The notes beneath the pieces are model-generated. The model was not told the origin of the DNA, made no database searches, and saw only the letters and a program-made list of their open reading frames with translations. From the NCBI RefSeq assembly GCF_947498095.1, contig NZ_CANMJE010000004.1, forward strand, positions 124,001 through 188,000: DNA of 64,000 nt. Direction: 5' to 3'. The first letter of the stretch is position 1, and each line of letters opens with the position of its first letter. Below are positions 43,643 through 52,046 of the stretch, in pieces. This DNA is from an uncultured Shimia sp. Lineage in GTDB: Bacteria; Pseudomonadota; Alphaproteobacteria; Rhodobacterales; Rhodobacteraceae. Made by a program: the position numbers and the translations under genes.

Positions 43643-44767
43643 GTGGATTTGAAAAACGAACCTCAAAAAACCGATCAACTCTCCGGCAGCAGTCGTTTTG
43701 GGCTAACCTTCTGGACTCAGATTATCGTGATCACTTTCCTTTTGATTGCCGGCCTCGCGTATGCTGCCAGCATTTTGATACCGCTTGCACTGGCGCTTCT
43801 CCTTTTCGTCCTCATTACTGCAATTGTCGACAGAGTGAGCCTTCTGAAGATCGGCTCGATCAGAATGCCCAGCTGGCTTGCCCACATCATTTCCTTGGGT
43901 ATCGTCAGCCTAGGCCTTCTTGGAGTGCTCTCCATTCTTTCAAATCAAGCCGGTGACGTCGCTGAAGCATTTCCCAGATACGAGCAGCGTTTCTCTCAAA
44001 TTCTGAGCCGTGTTGTTGCCTTGGTCGGGGACAAAAATTACGCGGCTGCCGAAAGCGCCCTGTCCGACCTTGATATTTCTGCCTTGGCTAGCGGCGCTAT
44101 TTCTTCAGCAGGAGCCTTTCTAAGCGCGCTGTTTCTGGTGTTGCTCTACCTTCCCTTCATGATGGTCGAGCGTGCCCCAATGAACAAAAAGCTGGAGCTT
44201 GTGGCACGAGATGCCGAGTTTCGGGAAAAGTTGCGCAAAATTCTGAGCAGCATGTCAGTCAGCCTCCAGCGCTACGTCGGTATTAAATCGCTCGTGAGCC
44301 TGATTACGGGCCTTGGCAGCTATGCCTTTATGAAACCGGTTGGATTGGATTTTGCAGAAACCTGGGCTGTTTTGGCCTTTATGTTGAATTTCATACCGAC
44401 AATTGGCTCCATTCTCGGTGTTGCAGTGCCGGCTTTGGTCGCTTTGGTACAGTTCGATACAGTCACACCGTTTTTGATTATTCTTTGTGGATGTGGCGGG
44501 GTTCAATTTGTGGTCGGCAACATTCTTGAACCTGCCTTGACTGGGCGCTCTTTGAATTTATCGCCCCTGATGGTCATCCTGGCTTTGACGTTTTGGACGG
44601 CCATTTGGGGCATGGCAGGAGCGCTCTTGAGTGTGCCTATAACAGTTTGTTTTTTAATAGTGATGTCTCATATCCCGGCAACACGAACCATTGCCATTCT
44701 CATGTCAGGCGACGGTAATTTGTTGGATGATGTGCCGAATGACACAGACCGCGAAGCAAGCAGATAA
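43643..44767 (+). CDS. AI-2E family permease (first copy)
   Basis: A 374-residue protein with N-terminal helix pairs (FWTQIIVITFLLIAGLAYAA, ILIPLALALLLFVLITAIV), a soluble middle (QAGDVAEAFPRYEQRFSQIL) and C-terminal core AVLAFMLNFIPTIGSILGVA with FWTAIWGMAGALLSVPITV. The family includes putative AI-2 exporters and Na+/H+ antiporters; substrate unknown. GTG start with AAGGG. First gene of the plus-strand AI-2E-DUF883-YqjE unit. Confidence 0.85.
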   Translation: MDLKNEPQKTDQLSGSSRFGLTFWTQIIVITFLLIAGLAYAASILIPLALALLLFVLITAIVDRVSLLKIGSIRMPSWLAHIISLGIVSLGLLGVLSILSNQAGDVAEAFPRYEQRFSQILSRVVALVGDKNYAAAESALSDLDISALASGAISSAGAFLSALFLVLLYLPFMMVERAPMNKKLELVARDAEFREKLRKILSSMSVSLQRYVGIKSLVSLITGLGSYAFMKPVGLDFAETWAVLAFMLNFIPTIGSILGVAVPALVALVQFDTVTPFLIILCGCGGVQFVVGNILEPALTGRSLNLSPLMVILALTFWTAIWGMAGALLSVPITVCFLIVMSHIPATRTIAILMSGDGNLLDDVPNDTDREASR

Positions 44768-44810
44768 GAATGCCGGACTTTATGCATTAAGGCTTAGAAA
44801 GAGGGGATTT

Positions 44811-45080
44811 ATGGCGACCAAAGCGGAACTGGAAGCAGAGCTTCTAGACCTCAGGAGACAGTTGGCGGAACGCTCTTCGCAACAGGAAGAAGCACGCGAA
44901 GATGAAGACGTCGAAGCGCTGCCAGACAAGGATAAGGCGGAAACGCCTAGTAACCAAATGGATTGGGATAAAGAAGTTTCTGAAATCATGGCTGAACTTC
45001 ATGACCTTCCCCACAAACAACAGCTGCTCATCGCGCTCGGCGCTTTCGCTATTGGCTTTTTAGCTGGCCGCGCAAGATAG
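44811..45080 (+). CDS. DUF883 (ElaB/YqjD-like) membrane-anchored protein
   Basis: An 89-residue protein: acidic, helical N-terminus (KAELEAELLDLRRQLAERSS and EEAREDEDVEALPDKDKAE) and one C-terminal anchor, LLIALGAFAIGFLAGRAR. This is the ElaB/YqjD/DUF883 layout. E. coli YqjD binds ribosomes at the inner membrane in stationary phase. GAGGGG precedes the ATG. It sits between the AI-2E gene and a YqjE-like gene. Confidence 0.8.
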   Translation: MATKAELEAELLDLRRQLAERSSQQEEAREDEDVEALPDKDKAETPSNQMDWDKEVSEIMAELHDLPHKQQLLIALGAFAIGFLAGRAR

Positions 45081-45090
45081 GAACCAAATT

Positions 45091-45552
45091 ATGAACCGTA
45101 TTTCTAGAAACATCTCTATCGTGCTGCGCGCAGAGCGCCTGATCGCCCAGCGTCATCTTGCAGTTCTTCGGCGCCAAACCGGGTTGATGGCGGCCGCCGG
45201 AATTGCCGCAGGTGTCGGCCTGATTATGCTAAACGTATCAGCCTATCTGGCTTTGTCACAAACCATGCCCCAACCCTCGGCGGCTTTGATTGTAGCGCTC
45301 GTCAATATGGCGCTGGCGGTACTGTTGGTGTCATTGGCGAACAAATCCAATGTTGAACAGGAAACCGCCCCCGTCACAGAAGTGCGCGACATGGCACTGG
45401 AGGATATTGAAGCCGAAATGCGCGGATTTGCTGGTGAGGCGAAGGCAACGGCCGAAGCTGTCAAGAAAATGGCGAGCGATCCGTTTGGCGCCATTGCTCC
45501 TGGAGTTGCCGGGACAGTTGCCAAGGCCGTGATCAAGAACCTGAAGAGTTGA
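45091..45552 (+). CDS. YqjE-like (phage holin superfamily III) membrane protein
   Basis: A 153-residue protein with two hydrophobic segments (GLMAAAGIAAGVGLIMLNVS and SAALIVALVNMALAVLLVSL) and an amphipathic C-terminus. The arrangement follows YqjE, whose gene neighbours yqjD in many Proteobacteria, and it starts 10 bases after the DUF883 stop. Holin activity is not implied. A short AGGA precedes the ATG. Confidence 0.7.
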   Translation: MNRISRNISIVLRAERLIAQRHLAVLRRQTGLMAAAGIAAGVGLIMLNVSAYLALSQTMPQPSAALIVALVNMALAVLLVSLANKSNVEQETAPVTEVRDMALEDIEAEMRGFAGEAKATAEAVKKMASDPFGAIAPGVAGTVAKAVIKNLKS

Positions 45553-45566
45553 CCTGAAGACCAGAG

Positions 45567-46667
45567 TTACAGGTCGGATGTACTGTCCGGCATGTTCAGC
45601 GTTTGCGTCGGGTAGGCGAGTGCAGTATCGCAAGCACTCGCCAGCTCCATAATCTTCAGGGTCAGACGCTCGGCTACTTCCAGATAGTTTGCGTAATCGG
45701 GATCGTTTGTCCAAGCATAGAACATCACGAGGACCGCACTGTCCGACAGGCCTTCGACGTGCACATACTGCGGCGCATCCTCAGAAACGTCAAAGTCACC
45801 GCTTTCTTTCAAGTGCTTTCTCAAGGTGTCGCAGAACTCCAAAATCTGAGCTTGGGTCGTCGCTAAAACCAAAGGTATGCTCAGTTTTACACGACGATTG
45901 CGTCGCTGCGAGTAATTCAGCACCACCGCGTTGGCGAGTTCTGAGTTGGGAATGTATCTAGGAATTTGGTCAAAGCCCCGAAGCAATGTCGACCTCAGGT
46001 CAATTTGTTCAACGGTGCCGACAAAAACCCCTTCGATCTGAACCACATCCCCAACAGAAAACCTCTTTTCACTGATGTTGTTCATACCGGCGACCAGATT
46101 TCGGATAAGATCCTGTGTCGCAATTGCCAGCCCTGCGCCCAAAACACCGACACCCGTCAAAGCAGATGAAATGTCCACTTCCCAGACGGTCAACAGTGCC
46201 GTGATCCCGAACAAAACGACCCCAAAACGGGCTACCCGCTCCATCCAACCACTTTCCATTTTCACGCCTAAGCGTGTTTCGCCGCTCAGAAGAGAAACAA
46301 AGGGGCCGCATAGATTATACCAGCCAGCAAACACGGCCAAAACGGCGATGGATGTCAGGACGCGACGCACGAGACCATCTGCAAACTCAGGAAGTTGCAA
46401 AACATCCAACGCCAGAAAGATTGATAAAGTCACGATCAAGATCGACGTTGGTACAGTTAACTCGGTTTTCGTTTCATCCGATAGGCCTACGGCAAGGCGG
46501 GTCATTAAACTATCCAACGCCCCAACAACCATTTTGGCCAACGGCTTGCGTAGCCAGATAACAATCGCAACAAAAACAATCGCGATGAGAACGCCAATCT
46601 GGTCCGCGGATGAAAGCCAACCTTGCACTCTCGCAACAAGGTCAGAAACTGCTTCCTTAAAGGGCAT
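45567..46667 (-). CDS. Small-conductance mechanosensitive channel (MscS family)
   Basis: A 366-residue protein with hydrophobic helices from residue ~20, pore helix VGVLGAGLAIATQDLIRNLV (Gly/Ala-packed TM3) and the beta domain VGDVVQIEGVFVGTVEQIDL followed by RYIPNSELANAVVLNYS. It opens under membrane tension to release osmolytes. The N-terminus is close to the minimal MscS type with one extra segment. It is convergent with the YqjE gene and divergent from cls. Confidence 0.9.
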   Translation of the reverse strand: MPFKEAVSDLVARVQGWLSSADQIGVLIAIVFVAIVIWLRKPLAKMVVGALDSLMTRLAVGLSDETKTELTVPTSILIVTLSIFLALDVLQLPEFADGLVRRVLTSIAVLAVFAGWYNLCGPFVSLLSGETRLGVKMESGWMERVARFGVVLFGITALLTVWEVDISSALTGVGVLGAGLAIATQDLIRNLVAGMNNISEKRFSVGDVVQIEGVFVGTVEQIDLRSTLLRGFDQIPRYIPNSELANAVVLNYSQRRNRRVKLSIPLVLATTQAQILEFCDTLRKHLKESGDFDVSEDAPQYVHVEGLSDSAVLVMFYAWTNDPDYANYLEVAERLTLKIMELASACDTALAYPTQTLNMPDSTSDL

Positions 46668-46950
46668 TTGGTTTTACCGTTCGCTGTTAATCTTTTTCTG
46701 GCAACCAACTATCGCCAGCGGTTATGTGGATCTGACTGGGATGCGCTTTACTTTACAGCGACAGAGTAAAAGAAAATGCAGCTTTTTCAATTTTTTGCAG
46801 TGCCTGCCTCTGCAATGGATCTTACGTGTATCTTAAATGCAAATTTTGAAATATCTTTGTTTTGTATTGCGGGTTCACTCTGAACAAAATTGATAATTGT
46901 GGTGTCATGCTCTTGAAATAATTCAGTTCTCCTTAGGAGGTTTTGCCAAG
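46668..46950. promoter_or_regulatory. Divergent promoter region between mscS-type gene and cardiolipin synthase
   Basis: 283 AT-rich bases. They include a TTTACT/AGTAAA inverted repeat (46747-46752, 46765-46770) and poly-T runs. AGGAGG (46935-46940) is the cls ribosome-binding site. I cannot assign promoter boxes. Confidence 0.3.
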
Positions 46951-48360
46951 ATGATAGCGTCATTCGCCATAGCGGCCCTAATCGTTCTCGAGATTATTGC
47001 AATCTGGTTTGCTTGGCGCGCTGTGTCGTCATCAAGGACGTCGCAAGGCGCCGTCGGTTGGGTCGTTTTCTTGATAACTGCCCCCTATCTCGGGGTTCCT
47101 TTGTATCTCTTTCTGGGGCATCACAAGTTCAAGGATTACCTGATTGCGCGCCGTGACAGTGAAGAAATCATCGAAGGTGTTCAGAATTACAAACTGGCCA
47201 ACGCCCCTGTTTCAAACCCGGATTTCCCTGTAGAGCCGTTTGAGGCAATTTCAGAATTGCCCGCTGTTCGAGGAAACAACATGCGGATCTTGATCGATGG
47301 GGCGCAAACATTTGCGGCTATCTTCGATGCGCTCGACGCCGCTAAAGACTACATTCTGCTACAGTTCTACATCATCCATGACGACGAGATTGGACGTGAG
47401 TTAAAGACGCATCTGATAGCGGCAGCCCAACGAGGTGTCACTGTCCGGGTCATGTTCGATGCTGTTGGCTGCGTTGGGTTGCCTAGAGAATATCACGAGG
47501 AGCTTCGATCCTCTGGCGTTTTGGCCATTGATCCCAAAAGCACTCGAGGCCCGAAAAACAGGTTTCAGCTTAATTTTCGAAATCACCGAAAGACTGTTGT
47601 TGTGGACGGAACCGTAGCCTTCACAGGTGGGCTGAATGTCGGCGACGAATACATGGGCAAAAGCGCCAAATTCGGAGCTTGGAGAGACACGCATGTAGAG
47701 CTAAAGGGCCCAGTCGTTTCTCAGCTTCAGCTCATATTTGCAGAAGACTGGCACTGGGCTACAGGTGAGTTGATGGTAGACCCTCTGAACTGGGAAGCCC
47801 CTCATGCATCCGAGGATATGACCGGCATGATCGTCCCGACCGGGCCAGGCGATGAAATGGAAACCGGTGCGCTTTTCTTCTTCTCGGCCATTTGTGCTGC
47901 CAAAGAACGCGTGTGGATCGCGTCGCCTTACTTCGTGCCTGACACCGATGTTTTGACAGCTTTGAAACATGCCTCGCTTAGAGGTGTTGATGTTCGTATT
48001 TTAGTACCCGAAGTTATCGACCACAAAATCCCTTGGCTTGCGGCTTTTGCCTACTTCAACGAAATCCGGCAAGCGGGCGTAGAAGTTTGGCGCTATGACG
48101 AAGGATTCATGCATCAAAAAGTGGTTCTTGTGGATGAGAGCTTGGCGGCGATTGGGACGACTAATATGGACAACCGCTCATTCCGCCTGAACTTTGAAGC
48201 CATGGCCGTCATGTTTGATTCCGAGGCCGCAAAGCAAACCGCTGCCTTTCTGGAGAAAGATTTTGCGCGGGCATTCAAGTTAGACAAAGAGCTCTCAGAG
48301 CAACCGAGGCATATCCGGCTTGGCGCGCCCGTGGCACGGCTGTTCTCTCCGGTACTGTGA
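46951..48360 (+). CDS. cls: Cardiolipin synthase (ClsA-type phospholipase D family)
   Basis: A 469-residue protein with two N-terminal transmembrane helices (FAIAALIVLEIIAIWFAW, AVGWVVFLITAPYLGVPLYL) and two HKD motifs: H212-K214-D219 (NHRKTVVVDG) and H388-K390-D395 (MHQKVVLVD). It condenses two phosphatidylglycerols to cardiolipin in the inner membrane. Perfect AGGAGG before ATG 46951. Monocistronic, next to MscS and AI-2E genes. Confidence 0.92.
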   Translation: MIASFAIAALIVLEIIAIWFAWRAVSSSRTSQGAVGWVVFLITAPYLGVPLYLFLGHHKFKDYLIARRDSEEIIEGVQNYKLANAPVSNPDFPVEPFEAISELPAVRGNNMRILIDGAQTFAAIFDALDAAKDYILLQFYIIHDDEIGRELKTHLIAAAQRGVTVRVMFDAVGCVGLPREYHEELRSSGVLAIDPKSTRGPKNRFQLNFRNHRKTVVVDGTVAFTGGLNVGDEYMGKSAKFGAWRDTHVELKGPVVSQLQLIFAEDWHWATGELMVDPLNWEAPHASEDMTGMIVPTGPGDEMETGALFFFSAICAAKERVWIASPYFVPDTDVLTALKHASLRGVDVRILVPEVIDHKIPWLAAFAYFNEIRQAGVEVWRYDEGFMHQKVVLVDESLAAIGTTNMDNRSFRLNFEAMAVMFDSEAAKQTAAFLEKDFARAFKLDKELSEQPRHIRLGAPVARLFSPVL

Positions 48361-48420
48361 GACCAAGCAGCTACGCTAAACGGTAAGTTTGTTTTCTGAT
48401 GCAACGCGAGATTTCACGCG

Positions 48421-49710
48421 TTAAGTGTCGTCTCTCGCCAGTTCGCGTTTCAAGGCCTCTACCTCTTTTTCCAGGTCGGCCTTTGATGCCGTGAACTTTC
48501 CTACCTGCCCACTGGCTGAAGGTGCGTCGACGGAATGCTGCTCATCTGGCTCAACCAACTGCTGGATCTCCGAGACAGTTTGGTCATCGCCAGGGCTTTC
48601 ATCTGCCTGCTGCAACAAACTCGGTATTTCCTTCCAAACCGCAACAAACACTCCAGTGATGACCGGGCCAAAAACCAGCCCGGATGCGCCAAACAACGCA
48701 AGCCCGCCTAAGGTGCTGACAAAGATCATCAGATCCGACATTTGTGCATCACGTCCCACGAGCGATGGCCGCAGAACATTATCTATTGTCCCGACCACCA
48801 AGCCAGCCCAAAGCGCCAGCCCAATTGCAGCCGGAAATTCGCTGTGAAACGCCAGATAGGCTGCCCCACCAAATACCACGCCAGTTGCACCAATACCTGG
48901 AATAGCTGCTGCAATCGCCATCACAACGGCCCAAAAAGCAGGGCCCTCGATCCCTGCCGCCCAAAAACCAAGGCCCCCGAGTGCACCCTGTATCACGCCG
49001 ATCAACAAAGTTCCTTTTATCGTCGCTCGGCTAACGGACACAATTCTTTCGTGCAGTTTGTCCTGAAGATCGACGCTTAGCCCGGAGTTCTCGAGGATTG
49101 GGCGAAATGCAGTGTCTTTTAGCGGTAAGAAAAAGAACATCGCATACAAGAAGGTGAAAAGGCTTAGGAAGAATTTTGCTGTACCATTGGTTAAGTGAGA
49201 TAGTTCAGTCGTTAGGAACGAAGCCGCCGAACCTAGCAGCCCTTCTGCCTTTTCAAAAACCAGAGGGCCCGCTTCTGTCAGCTCCTTGGCAAACGGAACC
49301 CAGCTCGGAAATTCAAACGTTCCGCCTTTCAGGGCGGCGGCATCTTCGGATAGCGTTTCAATGACCTGATCCGCGCCTGCCACCAACCCGGAAGCCTGAA
49401 CCGTCGCAAGATATCCCACTCCAATGAGCGGTCCCACTACAAGCAGCACGCCAACCAATACGGTAATGGTACTGGCTAGGCCTTCTCGTTTTCTGGTTCG
49501 GATCAGAACCCATGTGTAAAATGGTTGGACAAGTGCTGCAAAAATCGCGGCCAGTGCCAGCGCTGCCAGAAATGGACGAACGAGCTCTACAAAGGCAACA
49601 CTGACTAAAAGTGCCAGGATTACAAAAGATGCCAAAGCAATTGTCTGACGCGAGACGGCAACAGCGGGCTCTCTGAATTCAGTTGCGGAGTCATCGGCAT
49701 CATCAGTCAT
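48421..49710 (-). CDS. AI-2E family permease (second copy)
   Basis: A 429-residue permease with hydrophobic blocks VILALLVSVAFVELVRPFLA, ITVLVGVLLVVGPLIGVGYL and C-terminal AVVMAIAAAIPGIGATGVVF. Unlike the 43.6 kb copy it has a long charged C-terminal tail ending in a short coiled coil (ASKADLEKEVEALKRELARD). Start ATG 49710, following GGGG. Substrate unknown. Confidence 0.85.
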   Translation of the reverse strand: MTDDADDSATEFREPAVAVSRQTIALASFVILALLVSVAFVELVRPFLAALALAAIFAALVQPFYTWVLIRTRKREGLASTITVLVGVLLVVGPLIGVGYLATVQASGLVAGADQVIETLSEDAAALKGGTFEFPSWVPFAKELTEAGPLVFEKAEGLLGSAASFLTTELSHLTNGTAKFFLSLFTFLYAMFFFLPLKDTAFRPILENSGLSVDLQDKLHERIVSVSRATIKGTLLIGVIQGALGGLGFWAAGIEGPAFWAVVMAIAAAIPGIGATGVVFGGAAYLAFHSEFPAAIGLALWAGLVVGTIDNVLRPSLVGRDAQMSDLMIFVSTLGGLALFGASGLVFGPVITGVFVAVWKEIPSLLQQADESPGDDQTVSEIQQLVEPDEQHSVDAPSASGQVGKFTASKADLEKEVEALKRELARDDT

Positions 49711-49831
49711 TCGTCTTGACCCCTTGCATCTTGGGAAGTGGTGCAATTTCAAAAATGGAACGCGCAATGCGGCAAAAAAAGGCCCTAGAGGCACCTGTTT
49801 CTAATAGTGACTAACATACTTAGGTTTCAAA

Positions 49832-49866
49832 GTAGAGGTCAGCACGTGAATCGAGCCAACCTCTAC
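49832..49866. promoter_or_regulatory. Inverted repeat upstream of the second AI-2E gene
   Basis: GTAGAGGT (49832-49839) and ACCTCTAC (49859-49866), perfect 8-base arms with a 19-base spacer, in the 263 bases between the 79-residue gene and the AI-2E gene. It could be a terminator stem or an operator. Confidence 0.4.
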
Positions 49867-49973
49867 CAAATGGCGTTCAATCATTTTGCCGCCTGCAATC
49901 ATGCCCGACGTTTGCCTAAGCCCAAACGACCCTCAAACAATAAAACTGATTTTGGAGCATTCTGGCCCGCCTG

Positions 49974-50213
49974 TTAACCAACTGCCTTCTTAGCGTTGTC
50001 ATAGGCAGCTTTCATTTTGAGCCCAAGTTCACGGGCTGCTTCACCAACCTCGTCAGCAGTTTGGTCGAATTGGGATTTTGAAAGGAATTTGTCCCATTCA
50101 GATACAAGTGAATCCCACTCTTCCTCTGCTTCCATTGATCCGAGATGCAACTGAAGTTTGATCTCGTCTCGTTTTTGTTGAAGTTCAGCCATCATACTTT
50201 TTAGATCTGTCAT
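49974..50213 (-). CDS. Small helical hypothetical protein
   Basis: A 79-residue charged, coiled-coil protein (MMAELQQKRDEIKLQLHLGS, SEWDKFLSKSQFDQTADEVG then LGLKMKAAYDNAKKAVG). No signal peptide or membrane segment. AAAGGAAAAGAA precedes the ATG at 50213. It lies 108 bases downstream of the DUF1269-coil gene on the same strand. Function unknown; the composition resembles small stress proteins. Confidence 0.7.
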   Translation of the reverse strand: MTDLKSMMAELQQKRDEIKLQLHLGSMEAEEEWDSLVSEWDKFLSKSQFDQTADEVGEAARELGLKMKAAYDNAKKAVG

Positions 50214-50321
50214 TTCTTTTCCTTTCTTTAGATTGGATTGGCGCAACACTTTTTGCGACTAATCTGCGTCAGCTATTTTGGAAGACGCAAAATGCTATTC
50301 TTCAGCGTCTTAATAATTGAT

Positions 50322-51179
50322 TCAGGTCAGAGCTTCTTTAGCCAGAGCCATTGATGCATCTAGCTTGGATTTACGTTCTTTGTAGTCAACCTGAATTTCA
50401 GCTTTGCGCGTTTCAAATTTTTGGCGGGTGTTTTCTTTGGCCGTTGCAATTTGCTCATCAATCGCTTCGAGCCTCGCCTCTGTTTGGCTGTCCAGTTCAT
50501 CAATGCGATCTAAAATTTTCTCCATGGCTGCGTTTGCTTTGGACTTTGCAGCATCGATCTTGTCGTGGATTGCCTGTTTGGTCTCATCGCTTGATTGCTT
50601 CCACTCATCCTTGAGCTCTGCGATCTCCCGATCAAGCTCGGCCATGTCTGCTGCGTATTGTTCATCAATTGAATCGATGCGCGGCTTACGGAACACCACC
50701 CCACCAGCTTCACCCATTTTGACATCCAAGGGTGAGGTCCAGACTTCATCAACCGACGCCACCACGCAAGACTTCCCTGGAAGCAGTTCGACACTGACTT
50801 CATCAAGCATCGCAGAGTCAATTCCGGCCACCCAAAGGTCACGGTAAACACCGAACAGGCCTCCTGTCATTGATCCGACAGCCATTCCTGACGCAGCGGC
50901 AGACGCAGCGGCCGCAGAACCGGCGATTGCAGCACCGGACGCAACAGCCAGAGGGCCAGCCAAAACACCTACCATGCCGCCAATGACAAGGCCCAATGCG
51001 GTTCCCAATGGCCCTTCGTCTTCCACCTTCTTGACCTCGACTTTTCCGTCGAGATCTTTCCCGATCACAGCAGCCGCATACACAGCAAGTTCTCCTGTTG
51101 CATGCAGCCCTCGCAAGGCTGTCTCGCCTTTGAAAGCAGCGTCATCATTTTCAAAAACAACAGCGACAAATTTTTCCAT
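50322..51179 (-). CDS. DUF1269-domain protein fused to a long coiled coil
   Basis: A 285-residue protein. Residues ~1-150 are a DUF1269-like region: MEKFVAVVFENDDAAFKGET, then a Gly/Ala-rich segment (ALGLVIGGMVGVLAGPLAVA) reminiscent of glycine zippers, then DSAMLDEVSVELLPGKSCVV. Residues ~175-285 are a charged coiled coil (AADMAELDREIAELKDEWKQ, TRQKFETRKAEIQVDYKER). AGGAA precedes the ATG 51179. It shares domain type with the 169-residue protein at 54.5 kb. Function unknown. Confidence 0.75.
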   Translation of the reverse strand: MEKFVAVVFENDDAAFKGETALRGLHATGELAVYAAAVIGKDLDGKVEVKKVEDEGPLGTALGLVIGGMVGVLAGPLAVASGAAIAGSAAAASAAASGMAVGSMTGGLFGVYRDLWVAGIDSAMLDEVSVELLPGKSCVVASVDEVWTSPLDVKMGEAGGVVFRKPRIDSIDEQYAADMAELDREIAELKDEWKQSSDETKQAIHDKIDAAKSKANAAMEKILDRIDELDSQTEARLEAIDEQIATAKENTRQKFETRKAEIQVDYKERKSKLDASMALAKEALT

Positions 51180-51258
51180 AATAGCATTCCTGATTGTTGG
51201 GTTAGATTGATTGATGTGTTTCAAAACTAGGGCCGGCATGAGCCACGCGCCCCACGGG

Positions 51259-52044
51259 TCATTGGAACTGCATGTTGAGCGCCATGTAGATTTGCCACTT
51301 TGGCTGGCCGGCGCCCTTAGTGAAAACCGAGTACTGTGGCTCAACAAAAAAGTTGTAGACGGTGTTGCCGCGCTTGGTGACTTTCCCGAGCCTAAGACCC
51401 AGTGGAACCGCATAACTGTCAGTGGCAAAATCGTACGTCCAGATCGGGGCACCACCTGTGTAATACCCACCACCAAGCTGATAAAAAGCAAATGGCTGAA
51501 TGGCGCCAAGACTTGCGCGTTGACGGCCGTTCGTATCCCCAACACCTGTGCGGTACGTCAAAAGATAGCCATACTGAAACACAGGCGATGTCGCATTGAA
51601 GTAGACGTTTGCCAACCCAAGCTGCCACTGATCCGCTCCCAGGCGGTCATCAGAGGCCGTTGGGGCCACCACTTGCGGGCCAAGTGCAAAACTAACTCCA
51701 GGATTGCCTGTATCGAATTGGTAGGCTGCAAAAACGTCGAAGTCTCCGATCCCGCTCACCTCTTGACCACCTGCACCTACAGGCAACGTATTAAACGGTA
51801 AAGAGGCCCGGATTAGCCAATTTGAATCACCGATTGTGACCGGCTTCGCGTATCGCAGAACAAATTGATTTCCAGTGGCATCACCAGGACCAGTAAACTC
51901 TCCGAAGTAGTAATTCTGGATGTTAAACGCAGTTATGTCCGCCAATGGGTTGTTGGCTTGGGCGGCGTCTGACTGGGCCAGAACCGGCGCACCAATTGTG
52001 CATAAAACGGCTATTTTTGCGAAGTGCTTCAGTAACGATCTCAT
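51259..52044 (-). CDS. Outer-membrane beta-barrel protein (MetA/transporter-like)
   Basis: A 261-residue secreted protein with signal peptide ending APVLAQ and a repeated alternating strand pattern (GNQFVLRYAKPV, SGIGDFDVFAAYQFD, KWQIYMALNMQFQ) ending in Phe-Gln, like an outer-membrane barrel. The sequence resembles the 'transporter'/MetA phenol-pathway-like group. It is the second gene of a pair with the phosphatase at 52.0-53.8 kb, separated by two bases. Substrate unknown. Confidence 0.75.
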   Translation of the reverse strand: MRSLLKHFAKIAVLCTIGAPVLAQSDAAQANNPLADITAFNIQNYYFGEFTGPGDATGNQFVLRYAKPVTIGDSNWLIRASLPFNTLPVGAGGQEVSGIGDFDVFAAYQFDTGNPGVSFALGPQVVAPTASDDRLGADQWQLGLANVYFNATSPVFQYGYLLTYRTGVGDTNGRQRASLGAIQPFAFYQLGGGYYTGGAPIWTYDFATDSYAVPLGLRLGKVTKRGNTVYNFFVEPQYSVFTKGAGQPKWQIYMALNMQFQ

Positions 52045-52046
52045 GG

